A stretch of 64,000 bases of DNA from CAVPNY01 sp963706905 (GCA_963706905.1 CAVPNY010000015.1:471629-535628), one strand, 5' to 3'; counted from the stretch's first letter, positions 27,599-36,578 are shown. The notes: generated by a model not told the origin, from the letters alone. Program-made: numbers and translations.

Positions 27599-28522
27599 TT
27601 AGCTGGGTTGATCAATAGATGTCAGTTTGTCGGGTATCAGCAGCTCACCGCGCAGAACCGTGACTGCTTGACCACCAACTTTGACTGCCGTAATATCATC
27701 AGGTGAACCGAGTACTTCTACACTGGCCTGGCCGGGTCGACCGAGCCAATGCCCCTGTTCGGCGATGAAGGTAGGTTTGTCGATCCATCCATAATGCCAC
27801 AGATAAGCCGCCATACCCCCGGTGGCTGAGCCGGTAAAGGGATCTTCGGGCACATCCGGTGGCACACCCAGATGGCGGGCGAAGGTAATCCCGGCAGGCG
27901 TCACGCCTTGCAAACAGAAGAGGTGCGGGCTGAAAAAATCAGCGTGGGTGTACAGAGCGCGGTAGGCGGGGATATTCATTTGAGCGCGACGGAGTGCCTC
28001 CAGGTCGCGCAACGGTAGCATGAGCTGAGGCGTGCCAGTACTTACTGTTTGGATAATCCCACCCGGGAGCAGATCCTCCGTTTTCAGGCCGAAGACAGGT
28101 AACACATCGGCGGGTGCGTATGTTCTCAAAAAAGCAGGTTTCAATTGGGTCATGGTGATGCGCTGGATTCTACCTTCCTGCTTGACAATTTCAATCGGGA
28201 TCACACCTGATTTTAACTCGAGCGTGATGCGGGTATAGTCTCCGATGAGCTTTAATCGACCAGAATCGATCAGCGCGAATATGGTTGCAATCGTTGGGTG
28301 CCCGGCCATAGGGATCTCTGCGGCCGGTGTAAAATAGCGAGCTTGAAAATCCGCCTTTTCTGACTGGCGCACGAAGGCCGTCTCAGACAGGTTCATCTCC
28401 CCGGCAATCGCCTGCATGGCGGTTTCGTCCAGGTCGTCGCTCTCGAATAAGATGGCGCATGGGTTTCCACTTAGAGGGCGATCGGTGAAAGCATCAACCT
28501 GCAGGAAGGGGTAGGATCTCAT
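27599..28522 (-). CDS. PhzF-family isomerase/epimerase
   Basis: 307-residue PhzF fold. It starts MRSYPFLQVDAFTDRPLSGNPCAI and carries the catalytic-Glu region NLSETAFV, TPAAEIPMAGHPTIATIFAL, and the C-terminal repeat half with EDPFTGSATGGMAAYLWHYG. Members isomerise or epimerise small amino-acid-like or phenazine precursors; most bacterial copies have no assigned substrate. It sits between two valS genes, 19 bp downstream of valS-2 and 19 bp upstream of valS-1, so it is almost certainly in the T-box operon. Confidence 0.92.
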   Translation of the reverse strand: MRSYPFLQVDAFTDRPLSGNPCAILFESDDLDETAMQAIAGEMNLSETAFVRQSEKADFQARYFTPAAEIPMAGHPTIATIFALIDSGRLKLIGDYTRITLELKSGVIPIEIVKQEGRIQRITMTQLKPAFLRTYAPADVLPVFGLKTEDLLPGGIIQTVSTGTPQLMLPLRDLEALRRAQMNIPAYRALYTHADFFSPHLFCLQGVTPAGITFARHLGVPPDVPEDPFTGSATGGMAAYLWHYGWIDKPTFIAEQGHWLGRPGQASVEVLGSPDDITAVKVGGQAVTVLRGELLIPDKLTSIDQPS

Positions 28523-28541
28523 TTTGCCCTCGCACTAAGAT

Positions 28542-31026
28542 TTAATTTGCCACCGCAGCCCAAACTGGATCGCTATCCAGGATGATAGTTTTCCCTTGGG
28601 GAAGTTCACTCACCAGAGATACCTCCAGGGCGCGGCTGATGCTGCACAGATCGCCGGTTGCCTCCTCTAAGAGCAAAGCTAGCCCAGGTTGGCTGGTTGA
28701 GATGAACAGGCGAGAGAGTTCCGTACTGAGAGGGAGATTGCGTTCGCTTTTATAGCGCCGGGCAGCCACGGCAATCCCAAGCAGGATCTCTCCAAACGCT
28801 TCCGCCAGAGTCATTCTCCAGGGTAGGATCGGCAACTGGCCAGGGTGAGAGATGCACTGATTGGAAAGGTTTACCCAAAGCCAGTTCGATAGGCTTAAAC
28901 ACTTCCTGAAAAATCATCTCGCTTATATAAGGCAGATAAGGTGCGAATAATTTAATCGCATCTCCTAGCACCCGATAAAGGCTGTAGCGAGCGGCAGGAA
29001 AGGCCGGGTGCTGCGGATTGTACAGGCGCTGCTTAACCATCTCCAGATAATTGTCAGCCAGTTCACTCCAGAAGAAAACTTCAATCTCGCTCTTGGCGGC
29101 TGCATAATCGTACCCTTCCAACAATGCTGTTACCCGCTGGATCAGCCGTTGGGTACGGGAAAGGATCCAGCGATCGGCCGGTGTGAAGGACAGGCTGATG
29201 ATGGATCCTGCATCCTGCGGTGGTAAGTAATCTTCCAGGAAGCGCTCAGTAAATTTTGCGACATTGAACAACTTGGTAACCAGCTTGGCGCCTATCTGTA
29301 TTTTCTCTTCGCTGATCACGGCATCCTTGCCCAATCCGGTGCTGGCAGCCCAGTAGCGGACTGCATCCGCGGAATAGCGTTGGATCATTGTAAGCGGCGC
29401 CATTGGCCCGCCCCCGCGGCTCTTGCTGATCTTACCCATGCCTTCCCCGGCGATACCCCAACCTGAGATAGCCACATTACTCCAGGGAATCTGGCCAAAG
29501 TGGAAGTAGGATTTGGCGATTGTATAGAACGCCCAGGTACGGATGATCTCGTGGGCTTGAGGGCGGAGCGTAAATGGAAAAACTTGTTGGTAAAGGTTTT
29601 CTTGCAGGTCACCACATAACCACTGCCCAACAATCTGAGGACTCATGGATGAAGTTGCCCAGGTATCCAGGACATCATCTTCGGGCAGGAACCGGGTACT
29701 CCCGCATGGACAAGGCTGGGAAGGTTGGGTCTCGAGCGGATCAACCGGCAGTTGATCTTCGCTAGCCAGGATGACCTCACCGCAATCCTGGCAATACCAG
29801 AGCGGGAAGCCGATCCCAAAAAATCGTTGGCGGGAAATGCACCAATCCCAGGCCAGGTTCTCCACCCAGTTCCGGTAACGAGCTTGCATGTGCGGCGGAT
29901 GCCAGCGTACTCTTTCACCGGCTTCCAGAAGTTCTTGTTTGAAGTCCAGGATGCGGATAAACCATTGATAGCTGAGGATCGTTTCGATCGGCGTGTCACA
30001 GCGCTCGTGGATTGGGATCACCTGGTTCGTCGATTTGCGTTCCAATATGAGCTGCTGAGCATCCAGACTGGCGGCAATCTGGCGGCGCGCTTCAGCCACC
30101 GCTAATCCAGCGAATTCCCCGCCGGCTGCTATCAGGCGGCCATCTTGGCCGATCGCTTCCACCAGCGGCAGGTGGTGAGCGTACCACCACTCTTTATCGG
30201 TGGCATCGCCGAAGGTGCAACACATCACTGCACCAGTGCCCTTATCAGGGTCAGCCAGGCGGTCTTCCAGGATCGGTACAGTTTGTCCAAAAATGGGGAC
30301 AATTGCCTCTTGCCCGACCAGGTCTTTGTAGCGTCCATCTTGCGGGTGGATGAAGATTGCCACGCAAGCAGCGAGTAGTTCCGGGCGGGTTGTGGCGATG
30401 GGTAGTGATTTCCCATCCGGTAAGCGAAAATTCAGGGTATAGAACTCGGTAGTGCGTTCCAGATCGTCGACATCAGCCTGGGCGATGGCGGTCTGGCATT
30501 CTGGGCACCACAGAGTAGGCGCTTGCTGGCGGTAGACCAATCCTTTGCGATACAGGTCGAGAAAAGATTGTTGAGAGGTTTTCTGAGAACAGAGATCAAT
30601 GGTGTGGTAAGTAAAACGCCAATCTATGGAGAGACCAAGTCGCTGCCACAGGCTGCGGTATTCCTCCTCGGCAGTCTGGCTCATCTCCAGGCACTTTTCT
30701 ATGAACGTCTTCCGACCGATCTTTACTGCCTTGAGTCCGGTTTGGCGTTCCACCAGGCGTTCGGTTGGTAGTCCATTATCGTCGAATCCCATCGGATAGA
30801 AGACTGCCTGGTCACGCATGCGCCAGAAGCGGGCAAAAAGATCAGCATGGGTATAGGAATAAGTATGCCCCAAATGTAAATTTCCCGATACCGTCGGAGG
30901 CGGCGTATCAATCGAGTAAACCTTTTTTCCCATTGCCGGCCTGAATTGGTAGGTGCCCTGCTCATTCCAGAAGGCTAACAAGCGAGGTTCTGCTTCTCCA
31001 GGTATATAGCGTTTTGGCAGCGTCAT
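28542..31026 (-). CDS. valS: Valyl-tRNA synthetase, archaeal/rickettsial type (one +1 frameshift)
   Basis: Second ValRS. Read through the shift it is 827 residues. HIGH lies in TPPPTVSGNLHLGHTYSYTHAD, followed by VFYPMGFDDNGLPTERLV, diagnostic of the archaeal/rickettsial ValRS branch. Editing-domain IATTRPELLAACVAIFIHP, zinc-type CQDCGEV, and KMSKS variant GMGKISKSRGGGP are present. It has no bacterial coiled-coil arm. The frame breaks at about 28802-28806: upstream reads DPTLENDS, downstream AEAFGEILLGIAVAARRYKSERNLP. Removing one C from a CC pair on the plus strand restores one frame. I chose ATG 31026, with GGAGG 5 bp upstream. The in-frame extension to 31122 runs back through the T-box leader and is not coding. 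Confidence 0.9.
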
Positions 31027-31044
31027 TCGATCCTCCGAATTTAA

Positions 31045-31079
31045 ACAAAAAACCCTTCGTCCCATTGAGGACGAAAGGG
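31045..31079 (-). terminator. T-box-controlled terminator
   Basis: On the minus strand CCCCTTTCGTCC pairs with GGACGAAGGG around ATTG-type loop bases, followed by TTTTTT (31052-31045). Its 5' arm lies just after the T-box, as required for the mutually exclusive antiterminator. Confidence 0.88.
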
Positions 31080-31340
31080 GATGCCTTCCGCGTGACCACC
31101 TCACTTCGCCAGATGTTGCCACCTTGGCGCTCTCATCACCCCGACAAACATCAGGGCTTCGCGCTAACGGGCTGCCCGTGCCGATCTACTTTCGATTTCA
31201 CCTTGCGGTGCTCGATTTCTGCGGCAAATCATCTGGACGACATTCGGCGTTCGGCGACTGCGGGGGTTCTCAGCCGGTGACCACACCTTCTCTGTCAGCG
31301 CCTATAAAAGCCTACTCCTCCCAGAGAGAGCTTAAAAATC
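31045..31340 (-). promoter_or_regulatory. T-box riboswitch leader of the dual-valS operon
   Basis: On the minus strand, between the promoter and valS-2, the leader contains an S-turn-like GACAGAGAAG, a long structured stem region, then the T-box AGGTGGTCACGCGG (31101-31088) followed by an intrinsic terminator. T-boxes sense uncharged tRNA and switch transcription on through an antiterminator; valine starvation is the expected signal. Two GTC triplets (GAATGTCGTCC) could hold a valine specifier, but I could not fix the specifier loop by eye. Confidence 0.85.
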
Positions 31341-31355
31341 ATATGAGTTTTGTCG

Positions 31356-31384
31356 ATTATACCCACATTAATCTGCCGAGTTAA
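31356..31384 (-). promoter_or_regulatory. Promoter of the T-box/valS operon
   Basis: On the minus strand TTAACT (31384-31379), a 17-bp spacer, and a perfect TATAAT (31361-31356) lie upstream of the leader. The IS4-like element's target duplication starts only 4 bp beyond the -35 box, at 31388. Confidence 0.7.
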
Positions 31385-31398
31385 CGGGCGAAACGCGG

Positions 31399-32742
31399 GT
31401 GACTGTTTCAAAACTGGTAAAAGTGGGGTTTAATAGCGTTTCCGGGACGATCTTACCTATCATTCCGGAAACAAACCTAAAAGAAACGGTAGACCAATTA
31501 TATGCGCCTCAGTCTGCAATTACCAGTGGTTGAACCGGAGCAATTTCTTGAGCCGGAGCAGTGTGCCAATGCGAAGTGCAAGGGGAAATACTTCCGGTTG
31601 CGCCAGGAAGTGCCGAAAAACGTGCGGGATATGCAATACGACCAGGTGATAGCCCGCCGTTATGAGTGCTTGCGTTGTCAGCGCACCTTCCGGGTCTATC
31701 CGCAAGGGGTGTTAGCCGGGCAGTTCTCGCAGCGGGTGAAGGGGATCGGCGTGATGTTGTACGTGTTGGGGTTGAGTTATGGAGCGGTAGCGTTGGTGCT
31801 GAGCGCCTTAGGGGTCTGGATGTGCAAAGCGACAGTGTATCGGGCGGTGCAGAGCACAGCGGAACGGGTTCCCGGGATGAAATGCGAGCATTTCCTGGAA
31901 GGCTATCGCACCCGAGCCCTGGGAGCGGATGTGACCAGTGTGAAATGCAAAGGCAAATGGTTGCCGATCGGGATTACGGTGGATGCCATCAGCGGTTTGG
32001 TGCTGACCATCGATCACCTGTCTGGTGAAGATGCCGAAATCCTGAAAGCATGGGTGGCTCCCATTGCCCAGAGCGTGGATGCCCGCATCCTGGTCACAGA
32101 TGATGCGGATGCTTTCAAGACCGTTGCCGATGAGCAGGGCTTGTTCCAGCAGGTATGCAAGAGCCACGTCGTCCGCAATACGGAAGCTCTCATCGAGAAC
32201 CTGAGCCAGCAGATCCAGGCTGGAGCGGATCGCTCTCTGCTGGAACTAGGGATTGAGCCGCAACAAGCTTTGGCGGATCTGCACCAATTAGCGGAACTCA
32301 TGCGCAGCCGCCTGCCAGAGCAACAGCCCCAACTCGAAACCCTCTTCCTGCGCTACGCAGCTGCACCCGCACCGCGCCCGGGTCAATCGGCTAGTCTTGC
32401 CTATCGCCTACGCAACCTGTTCCTGGACCGTTGGAACCTGTGGCCGCGCTTGACCTTCTATCGCACCTGGAAGAATGCCAAGGGCGAAGCCATCTTGGAT
32501 GGCACCAACAACGCCAGCGAACGCGCCATTGGGTGGTGGATCAAGGAGCGCTATCGTTCCATGCGCGGCTACAAACGCCATCAGTCTGCTCTGAATGTCA
32601 GCCGCTTGATCGCCTATTGTGGTAATCACCTGGCTCATGGGCTTGATTTGGCGCAACTCGTGGCGTGATTTCATCCGCCAGCTTAGACGCAGGGTGTTCC
32701 CTTGCTTGGCAAACGGCTATTTACCAATCTTGAAACGATCAC
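31399..32742 (+). mobile_element. 1344-bp insertion sequence, copy 3 (nested)
   Basis: Same length and ends as the copies at 15303 and 16655. It is inserted 4 bp inside the left terminus of the IS4-like element. Flanks are AACGCGG on both sides (31392-31398 and 32743-32749), a 7-bp target duplication. Its last ~70 bp differ at several positions from copies 1 and 2, so it belongs to a slightly different lineage. Confidence 0.92.
31502..32668 (+). CDS. DDE-type transposase, copy 3
   Basis: 388 residues, reading as the same protein as the copies at 15406 and 16758 (zinc-ribbon-like N-terminus, ILVTDDADAFK, TNNASERAIGWW). Small silent differences near the 3' end (CGCTTGATC for CGTTTGATC, GTGGCGTGA for GTAGCGTGA) set it apart. 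Confidence 0.88.
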   Translation: MRLSLQLPVVEPEQFLEPEQCANAKCKGKYFRLRQEVPKNVRDMQYDQVIARRYECLRCQRTFRVYPQGVLAGQFSQRVKGIGVMLYVLGLSYGAVALVLSALGVWMCKATVYRAVQSTAERVPGMKCEHFLEGYRTRALGADVTSVKCKGKWLPIGITVDAISGLVLTIDHLSGEDAEILKAWVAPIAQSVDARILVTDDADAFKTVADEQGLFQQVCKSHVVRNTEALIENLSQQIQAGADRSLLELGIEPQQALADLHQLAELMRSRLPEQQPQLETLFLRYAAAPAPRPGQSASLAYRLRNLFLDRWNLWPRLTFYRTWKNAKGEAILDGTNNASERAIGWWIKERYRSMRGYKRHQSALNVSRLIAYCGNHLAHGLDLAQLVA

Positions 32743-32831
32743 AACGCGGTGATTACCCACAATTAATGCAGTAAGCTCCACCGACCTGTGGTATGAATTG
32801 TTTGCCAACATTTCACCTAGGAGATGGAGCC

Positions 32832-34160
32832 ATGCTGAATATAGCACTGTCTGAGATTCTTGCCAAGTTGCCTGTCGCAAAATTACAGGCTGAGATCAGG
32901 GAATTTACAGAACCAATGGCAACGACCTTGCCGGATAAGCGTCTGAGCGATGTCGTTTGCATGAGTGTACAGAACATTCTGGCAACCGAGACACCCGTGA
33001 TCGCAGCGATGTCACGCAGCGCTTCGCGAGTGGAGGCAGATTGCTGGGCCGTGGCAAAGCGGGTGTACCGGTTTCTGGAGAACAAGCGTTTCAACCACCA
33101 CCATTTGTACAAAGGGTTGTATCGCATTGCGCAGAAAACCGTGCGGACAGAGAACCCCAATTATGTAGTCGTGGCGATTGACCCAGTGAATTTTGAGAAA
33201 CCTTACACAAAGAAGCTGGAAGGGGTCAGTACGGTGTACAAGAGCACACCGCCAAACCTGGACGGTGAAAAACGTCTGGCAAAAGGCTATCCAGCGATCA
33301 CAGCCAGTGTGGTGAATACATGTGTGCCTGGCATCTGTTATGCAAACTGGTTTTCGTACAAAACGGCCGATTTCCTCAGTCAAAATCGAGAAATTCAACG
33401 CGCCATTCGAACGACCCGCTGGGTTTTTCCTGCTCTGCGCATCCGCTTTGTCATGGACTCTGGTGGAGATGACCAAAAAGTGTTTGCCTGGATGAACCAA
33501 CCCAACTGCGAGTTTGTTATTGTGGCCAGCCACCTGGAAAGATTGGTTGAAGTCTACAATGATCGCCTGGATCGTTGGGAAACCGAACACTTACAAGACT
33601 TGGTGGATAGCGTTCCCTGGGTTACCTCTTACCAGGCTGTCTTTCATCACGCTGGTAAAACCCGTCTGGCCACCATTCAGGCCGGTTGGTTCACCATCCG
33701 CTTACCTGGTACTCATCAGCCTTTGTCTGTTTTGGTTGCTCACAATGACCTCGAAAATCGCAATGCCGTCCTCATCACCAATGTGCCCATCGGCTCTGAA
33801 GCCGATGCCTTACAAATCTACTCCGACTGGCGCTTGCGCGGCAAGATCGAACATGGCTATCGCTTTGACCAAGAACAGGGCTTGGATGTAGAAGATCTGC
33901 GCGTCCAGACCCTTGAGCGCATGCGCCGCCTGTTCGCCTTAGTCCTGGCTGCCGCTCAGTTTGTCTTTCATCTCATGCAACATTGGCCACGCAAGGCGGT
34001 CTACTGGTTGCGTAAGTTGGGCGGCAAACTCGGCCGTAAAACGGATCGGGATGGGCCTTACATTGTATTGCGTGGCATCAGCGCCGTTTTCTTGACAACT
34101 GCAACCTTGTCCTATGTCGCAATTTCACCTTTCCCTCACGAACTCTTTACTGCATGGTGA
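32832..34160 (+). CDS. IS4-family-like transposase
   Basis: 442 residues. Catalytic acidic candidates: D in VVVAIDPVNFEKPYT, D in RFVMDSGGDDQKVFAW, and E in YSDWRLRGKIEHGYRFDQEQGLDVEDLR. That last stretch resembles the IS4 Y-(2)-R-(3)-E-(6)-K signature, with Q in place of the final K. Start ATG 32832 follows AGGAGATGG; an earlier ATG at 32793 has no ribosome binding site. It is intact and may still move its element, although the nested IS splits the left terminal repeat. Confidence 0.85.
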   Translation: MLNIALSEILAKLPVAKLQAEIREFTEPMATTLPDKRLSDVVCMSVQNILATETPVIAAMSRSASRVEADCWAVAKRVYRFLENKRFNHHHLYKGLYRIAQKTVRTENPNYVVVAIDPVNFEKPYTKKLEGVSTVYKSTPPNLDGEKRLAKGYPAITASVVNTCVPGICYANWFSYKTADFLSQNREIQRAIRTTRWVFPALRIRFVMDSGGDDQKVFAWMNQPNCEFVIVASHLERLVEVYNDRLDRWETEHLQDLVDSVPWVTSYQAVFHHAGKTRLATIQAGWFTIRLPGTHQPLSVLVAHNDLENRNAVLITNVPIGSEADALQIYSDWRLRGKIEHGYRFDQEQGLDVEDLRVQTLERMRRLFALVLAAAQFVFHLMQHWPRKAVYWLRKLGGKLGRKTDRDGPYIVLRGISAVFLTTATLSYVAISPFPHELFTAW

Positions 34161-34249
34161 CTTATGGGTAATCACCGCGCGAAACCAGTTGTTAATGATA
34201 TTCCCTCTGTCAATTGCCATAAATTATTGTTATATTATGTCAAATTCTC

Positions 34250-34279
34250 TTGACTTCATAGTCTGATTTGTGCTATTCT
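34250..34279 (+). promoter_or_regulatory. Candidate promoter of the MBL-fold gene
   Basis: TTGACT (34250-34255) and TATTCT (34274-34279) are separated by 18 bp in an AT-rich stretch, about 55 bp upstream of the chosen start and outside the IS4-like element. Confidence 0.5.
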
Positions 34280-34334
34280 TCCTTATCTTTTTATTTTCCA
34301 CGATTTGCTGGATGGCGGACTGTGGAAATTGTTT

Positions 34335-35243
34335 ATGGAAGGTGTTATTGTGCAGCGTGAGCGAGTTGCTGAAAATGTCTATTCTTTCCAAAGCGATGTT
34401 TATGCCCAGGTCACCGCAGGCGCTGTGGTTGGCCCGAGTTGGGCGGTGGTGATCGATACCCTGGCTTTGCCAGAAGAGACGCTTGAAATACGCGATTTTA
34501 TCGAACAAGAATTACAGGTGCCTGTCCGCTATGTGATCAACACCCACTACCATGCGGATCATGCCTGGGGAAATTGCCTGTTTCCGGGAGCGACTATTCT
34601 GGGACATAGCCTGGCGCGCGAATGGCTGGATACGCGCGGCAGGGCTTCATTGGAGAACGCCCGCCGGCAGAGCACGGCATACCGGCAAATCCGCATCCTC
34701 TTACCTCACATTACTTTTTCAGAAGGCACATTGAGTCTGCGGGTAGGTAAGAAAACACTCTCTTTATGGCCGTTGCCGGGGCACAGTGCTGACAACCTGG
34801 CTGTGCTGGTAGAAGAAGATCGGGTTCTCTTTGCCGGGGATGTCTTTATGCCTTTGCCGTACATTGTCGATGGGAACATCGATGATATGGTCGCTTCCTT
34901 GAAGAAGATCGGCAAGATGGGATTGGAAAATGTTGTCCAGGGACATGGCGACATTGTCTTGCGGGGTGAGATCGAAGGCGCGCTGAAAGAAAACCTGGCT
35001 TACCTATCTGCCATTCGCAAAGCAGTGCGCAGAGCAGCCCGCCGCAAATATCCTTTGGATATCCTGGAAGAGATCACGGTTGAGGATTGTGGCAAGAGTC
35101 GCGTCTTGATTGGAGGCCTGGCAGAAGAGCTGCATAGCCGTAATCTGCGCTCATTGTATGAGCAGATCTATGGCAAGCCCCCCCTGGCCTCTGGTGATGA
35201 TGATTATGAGGATGATGTAGAAGACGACGAAGATGATTCTTGA
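34335..35243 (+). CDS. MBL-fold metallo-hydrolase with acidic tail
   Basis: About 302 residues. Metallo-beta-lactamase fold with the zinc motif NTHYHADHAWGN, a second-site LPGHSADNLAVLVEEDRVLFAGDVF and a distal VVQGHGDIVL. The substrate is not evident; it is close to SoxH/PaaY-like and glyoxalase-II-like hydrolases. The last 15 residues are almost all Asp and Glu (GDDDYEDDVEDDEDDS) and overlap the 3' end of the convergent M67 peptidase gene by 40 bp. Start ATG 34335, or GTG 34350, which has GGAAGG at better spacing. Confidence 0.85.
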   Translation: MEGVIVQRERVAENVYSFQSDVYAQVTAGAVVGPSWAVVIDTLALPEETLEIRDFIEQELQVPVRYVINTHYHADHAWGNCLFPGATILGHSLAREWLDTRGRASLENARRQSTAYRQIRILLPHITFSEGTLSLRVGKKTLSLWPLPGHSADNLAVLVEEDRVLFAGDVFMPLPYIVDGNIDDMVASLKKIGKMGLENVVQGHGDIVLRGEIEGALKENLAYLSAIRKAVRRAARRKYPLDILEEITVEDCGKSRVLIGGLAEELHSRNLRSLYEQIYGKPPLASGDDDYEDDVEDDEDDS

Positions 35244-35680
35244 GAGCTGTTGTCGTCTTTGATTAAAAGGGCGACTTCTTCTGGCTCATGATGTTGGATC
35301 AAAAAGCCTTTGCAGTTCCACTCATCTCCCGAATGGTACCAAACAAGATAAACTGCCTGGGGGTAAAACGCTTCGGCGAGATCGCGCGTTGACAAACCTG
35401 GCGGTCCAAGCGGGTGCGAGTGGTAGATGGCAAGTAAATCCCAGCCGTTGTCCTCAATGAGTTGGAAAGTCTCGAACTGTTCCTGGGGGTCAATTCGATA
35501 TTGTGTGGGACTGTGCAGAAGATTGGTTAGAGGATAGACAGCCAGACAAGAGTTTCCTTTTCCCGCCACCAGCCCGCAGGCTTCCTGTGGGGCACGCCCG
35601 CTGACATCAGCGACCATCTGCCCCCAGAGCCGAGGCGATAATTGCAGGAAAGAAGGGCCTTTCTCCCTTAAGAGATCCAA
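35204..35680 (-). CDS. M67 (JAB/MPN) family metallopeptidase
   Basis: About 158 residues with a full JAMM active site: the Glu of QEACGLVAG, and YHSHPLGPPGLSTRDLAEA, where H-S-H-P and the later D coordinate zinc. Bacterial members cleave ubiquitin-like or sulfur-carrier tails, or are uncharacterised. The likely start is TTG 35680, which overlaps the upstream membrane-protein stop by 13 bp; the frame extends to 35899 only inside that gene. The C-terminus is a low-complexity serine run (SSQESSSSSSTSSS) encoded antisense to the acidic tail of the MBL gene. Confidence 0.8.
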   Translation of the reverse strand: MDLLREKGPSFLQLSPRLWGQMVADVSGRAPQEACGLVAGKGNSCLAVYPLTNLLHSPTQYRIDPQEQFETFQLIEDNGWDLLAIYHSHPLGPPGLSTRDLAEAFYPQAVYLVWYHSGDEWNCKGFLIQHHEPEEVALLIKDDNSSQESSSSSSTSSS

Positions 35681-36480
35681 AACGCCGTTCCCCACACCAC
35701 GATCAAAACCACGGCTGGCTCGAGAATGGCGCGGCGGAGTGGGATGCCTTCCGCTAAAGCGCCGATCAGCGCTGTCAGAGCGTAGGTTGGACCGAGTAAA
35801 GCGAGGCCAAATGCGATTGCAGAGATGGGCCAATAATGCAGAGCCGCGGTAAGCTGGGCGATGATCAGAGCCAGAGCTACAGCAGGGAAAAAGAGCCACC
35901 GACCGCGCAACCTGAGATGTAAAGCGCGCAGGCTCACCAGCCCGCCAGAGAGGGTTATTGCAGGTAAAATCAGGAATAAGCGGGGGTCGGCAGAACGCAG
36001 AGCGATTGCCAGAATGAGGTATAGCGCGAACGAGACCGCCATCAATCCGGCGGAAGCTGGCGTATAGCGCAGGTCATCCGGATCGACTGCGATATATTCT
36101 GCGATCAAAACCAGCATCAATAACGCTCCCCCCAGGATAAAACTGGCCAGCCATTGAGGCCCAAGCGGTAGCTGATAGAGAGGAAAACCGATCACCCAGG
36201 CCGTCAAACCAGGTAAAAGCCAGTGCTCGAAGGTCTTTTTCCCTTTAATACCTGGATGGGTGTGTAATAAAAGATCGGCTCCTGAGGCAGTCAATCCACC
36301 AACCAGCAAAGCCACGAGGCCTCGGATATTCACGTCGATAGCCAGGTAAAAACCCGGCAGCTGAATTCCTAGCTCGCGGGAGGGAAGTTGGATAAAGCGC
36401 GTTGAAGCATAAGCAAGCAGTATCGTGGCAGCCAGAACGCTCAACCGGTCTGCATTCGGTAAATGGCCTGACTTGACCAT
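35668..36480 (-). CDS. Polytopic membrane protein of unknown function
   Basis: 270 residues with about nine hydrophobic segments, including LSVLAATILLAYAST, GLVALLVGGLTASGADLLL, LASFILGGALLMLVLIAEYIA and ALIIAQLTAALHYW. Few charged residues occur outside short loops (HTHPGIKGKKTFEH, VDPDDLRYTP). I do not recognise the family. It starts divergently from the GT4 gene and runs into the M67 gene, with which it overlaps, so the two are probably co-expressed. Confidence 0.7.
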   Translation of the reverse strand: MVKSGHLPNADRLSVLAATILLAYASTRFIQLPSRELGIQLPGFYLAIDVNIRGLVALLVGGLTASGADLLLHTHPGIKGKKTFEHWLLPGLTAWVIGFPLYQLPLGPQWLASFILGGALLMLVLIAEYIAVDPDDLRYTPASAGLMAVSFALYLILAIALRSADPRLFLILPAITLSGGLVSLRALHLRLRGRWLFFPAVALALIIAQLTAALHYWPISAIAFGLALLGPTYALTALIGALAEGIPLRRAILEPAVVLIVVWGTAFWIS

Positions 36481-36578
36481 GCTGGCATTGTACCATTGAT
36501 GCCGCCTATCTTTCTCAGTTCGCTTGACGGATTCATCCTGCTGACTTAGGATTATAGGGAAAGGGTTGAGGGCAATTT

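Larger units (their letters stand above)
31395..34178 (+). mobile_element. IS4-like insertion sequence, interrupted by a nested IS
   Basis: The ends carry the inverted repeat GCGGTGATTACCCA: the left end is split by the nested IS (31395-31398, continuing at 32746), and the right end finishes at 34178. The 7-bp repeat GCGAAAC flanks it at 31388-31394 and 34179-34185, reading as its target duplication. One transposase gene fills the body (32832-34160). Without the nested element it would be about 1.43 kb. Confidence 0.85.

Noticed and set aside
31027..31122. N-terminal extension of valS-2 by 32 residues
   Set aside because: It reads through the T-box core and terminator; the ATG at 31026 has GGAGG at ideal spacing and the family sequence begins there.
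35681..35899. Extended N-terminus of the M67 peptidase
   Set aside because: The residues are a shadow of the upstream membrane protein in another frame and show no domain content.
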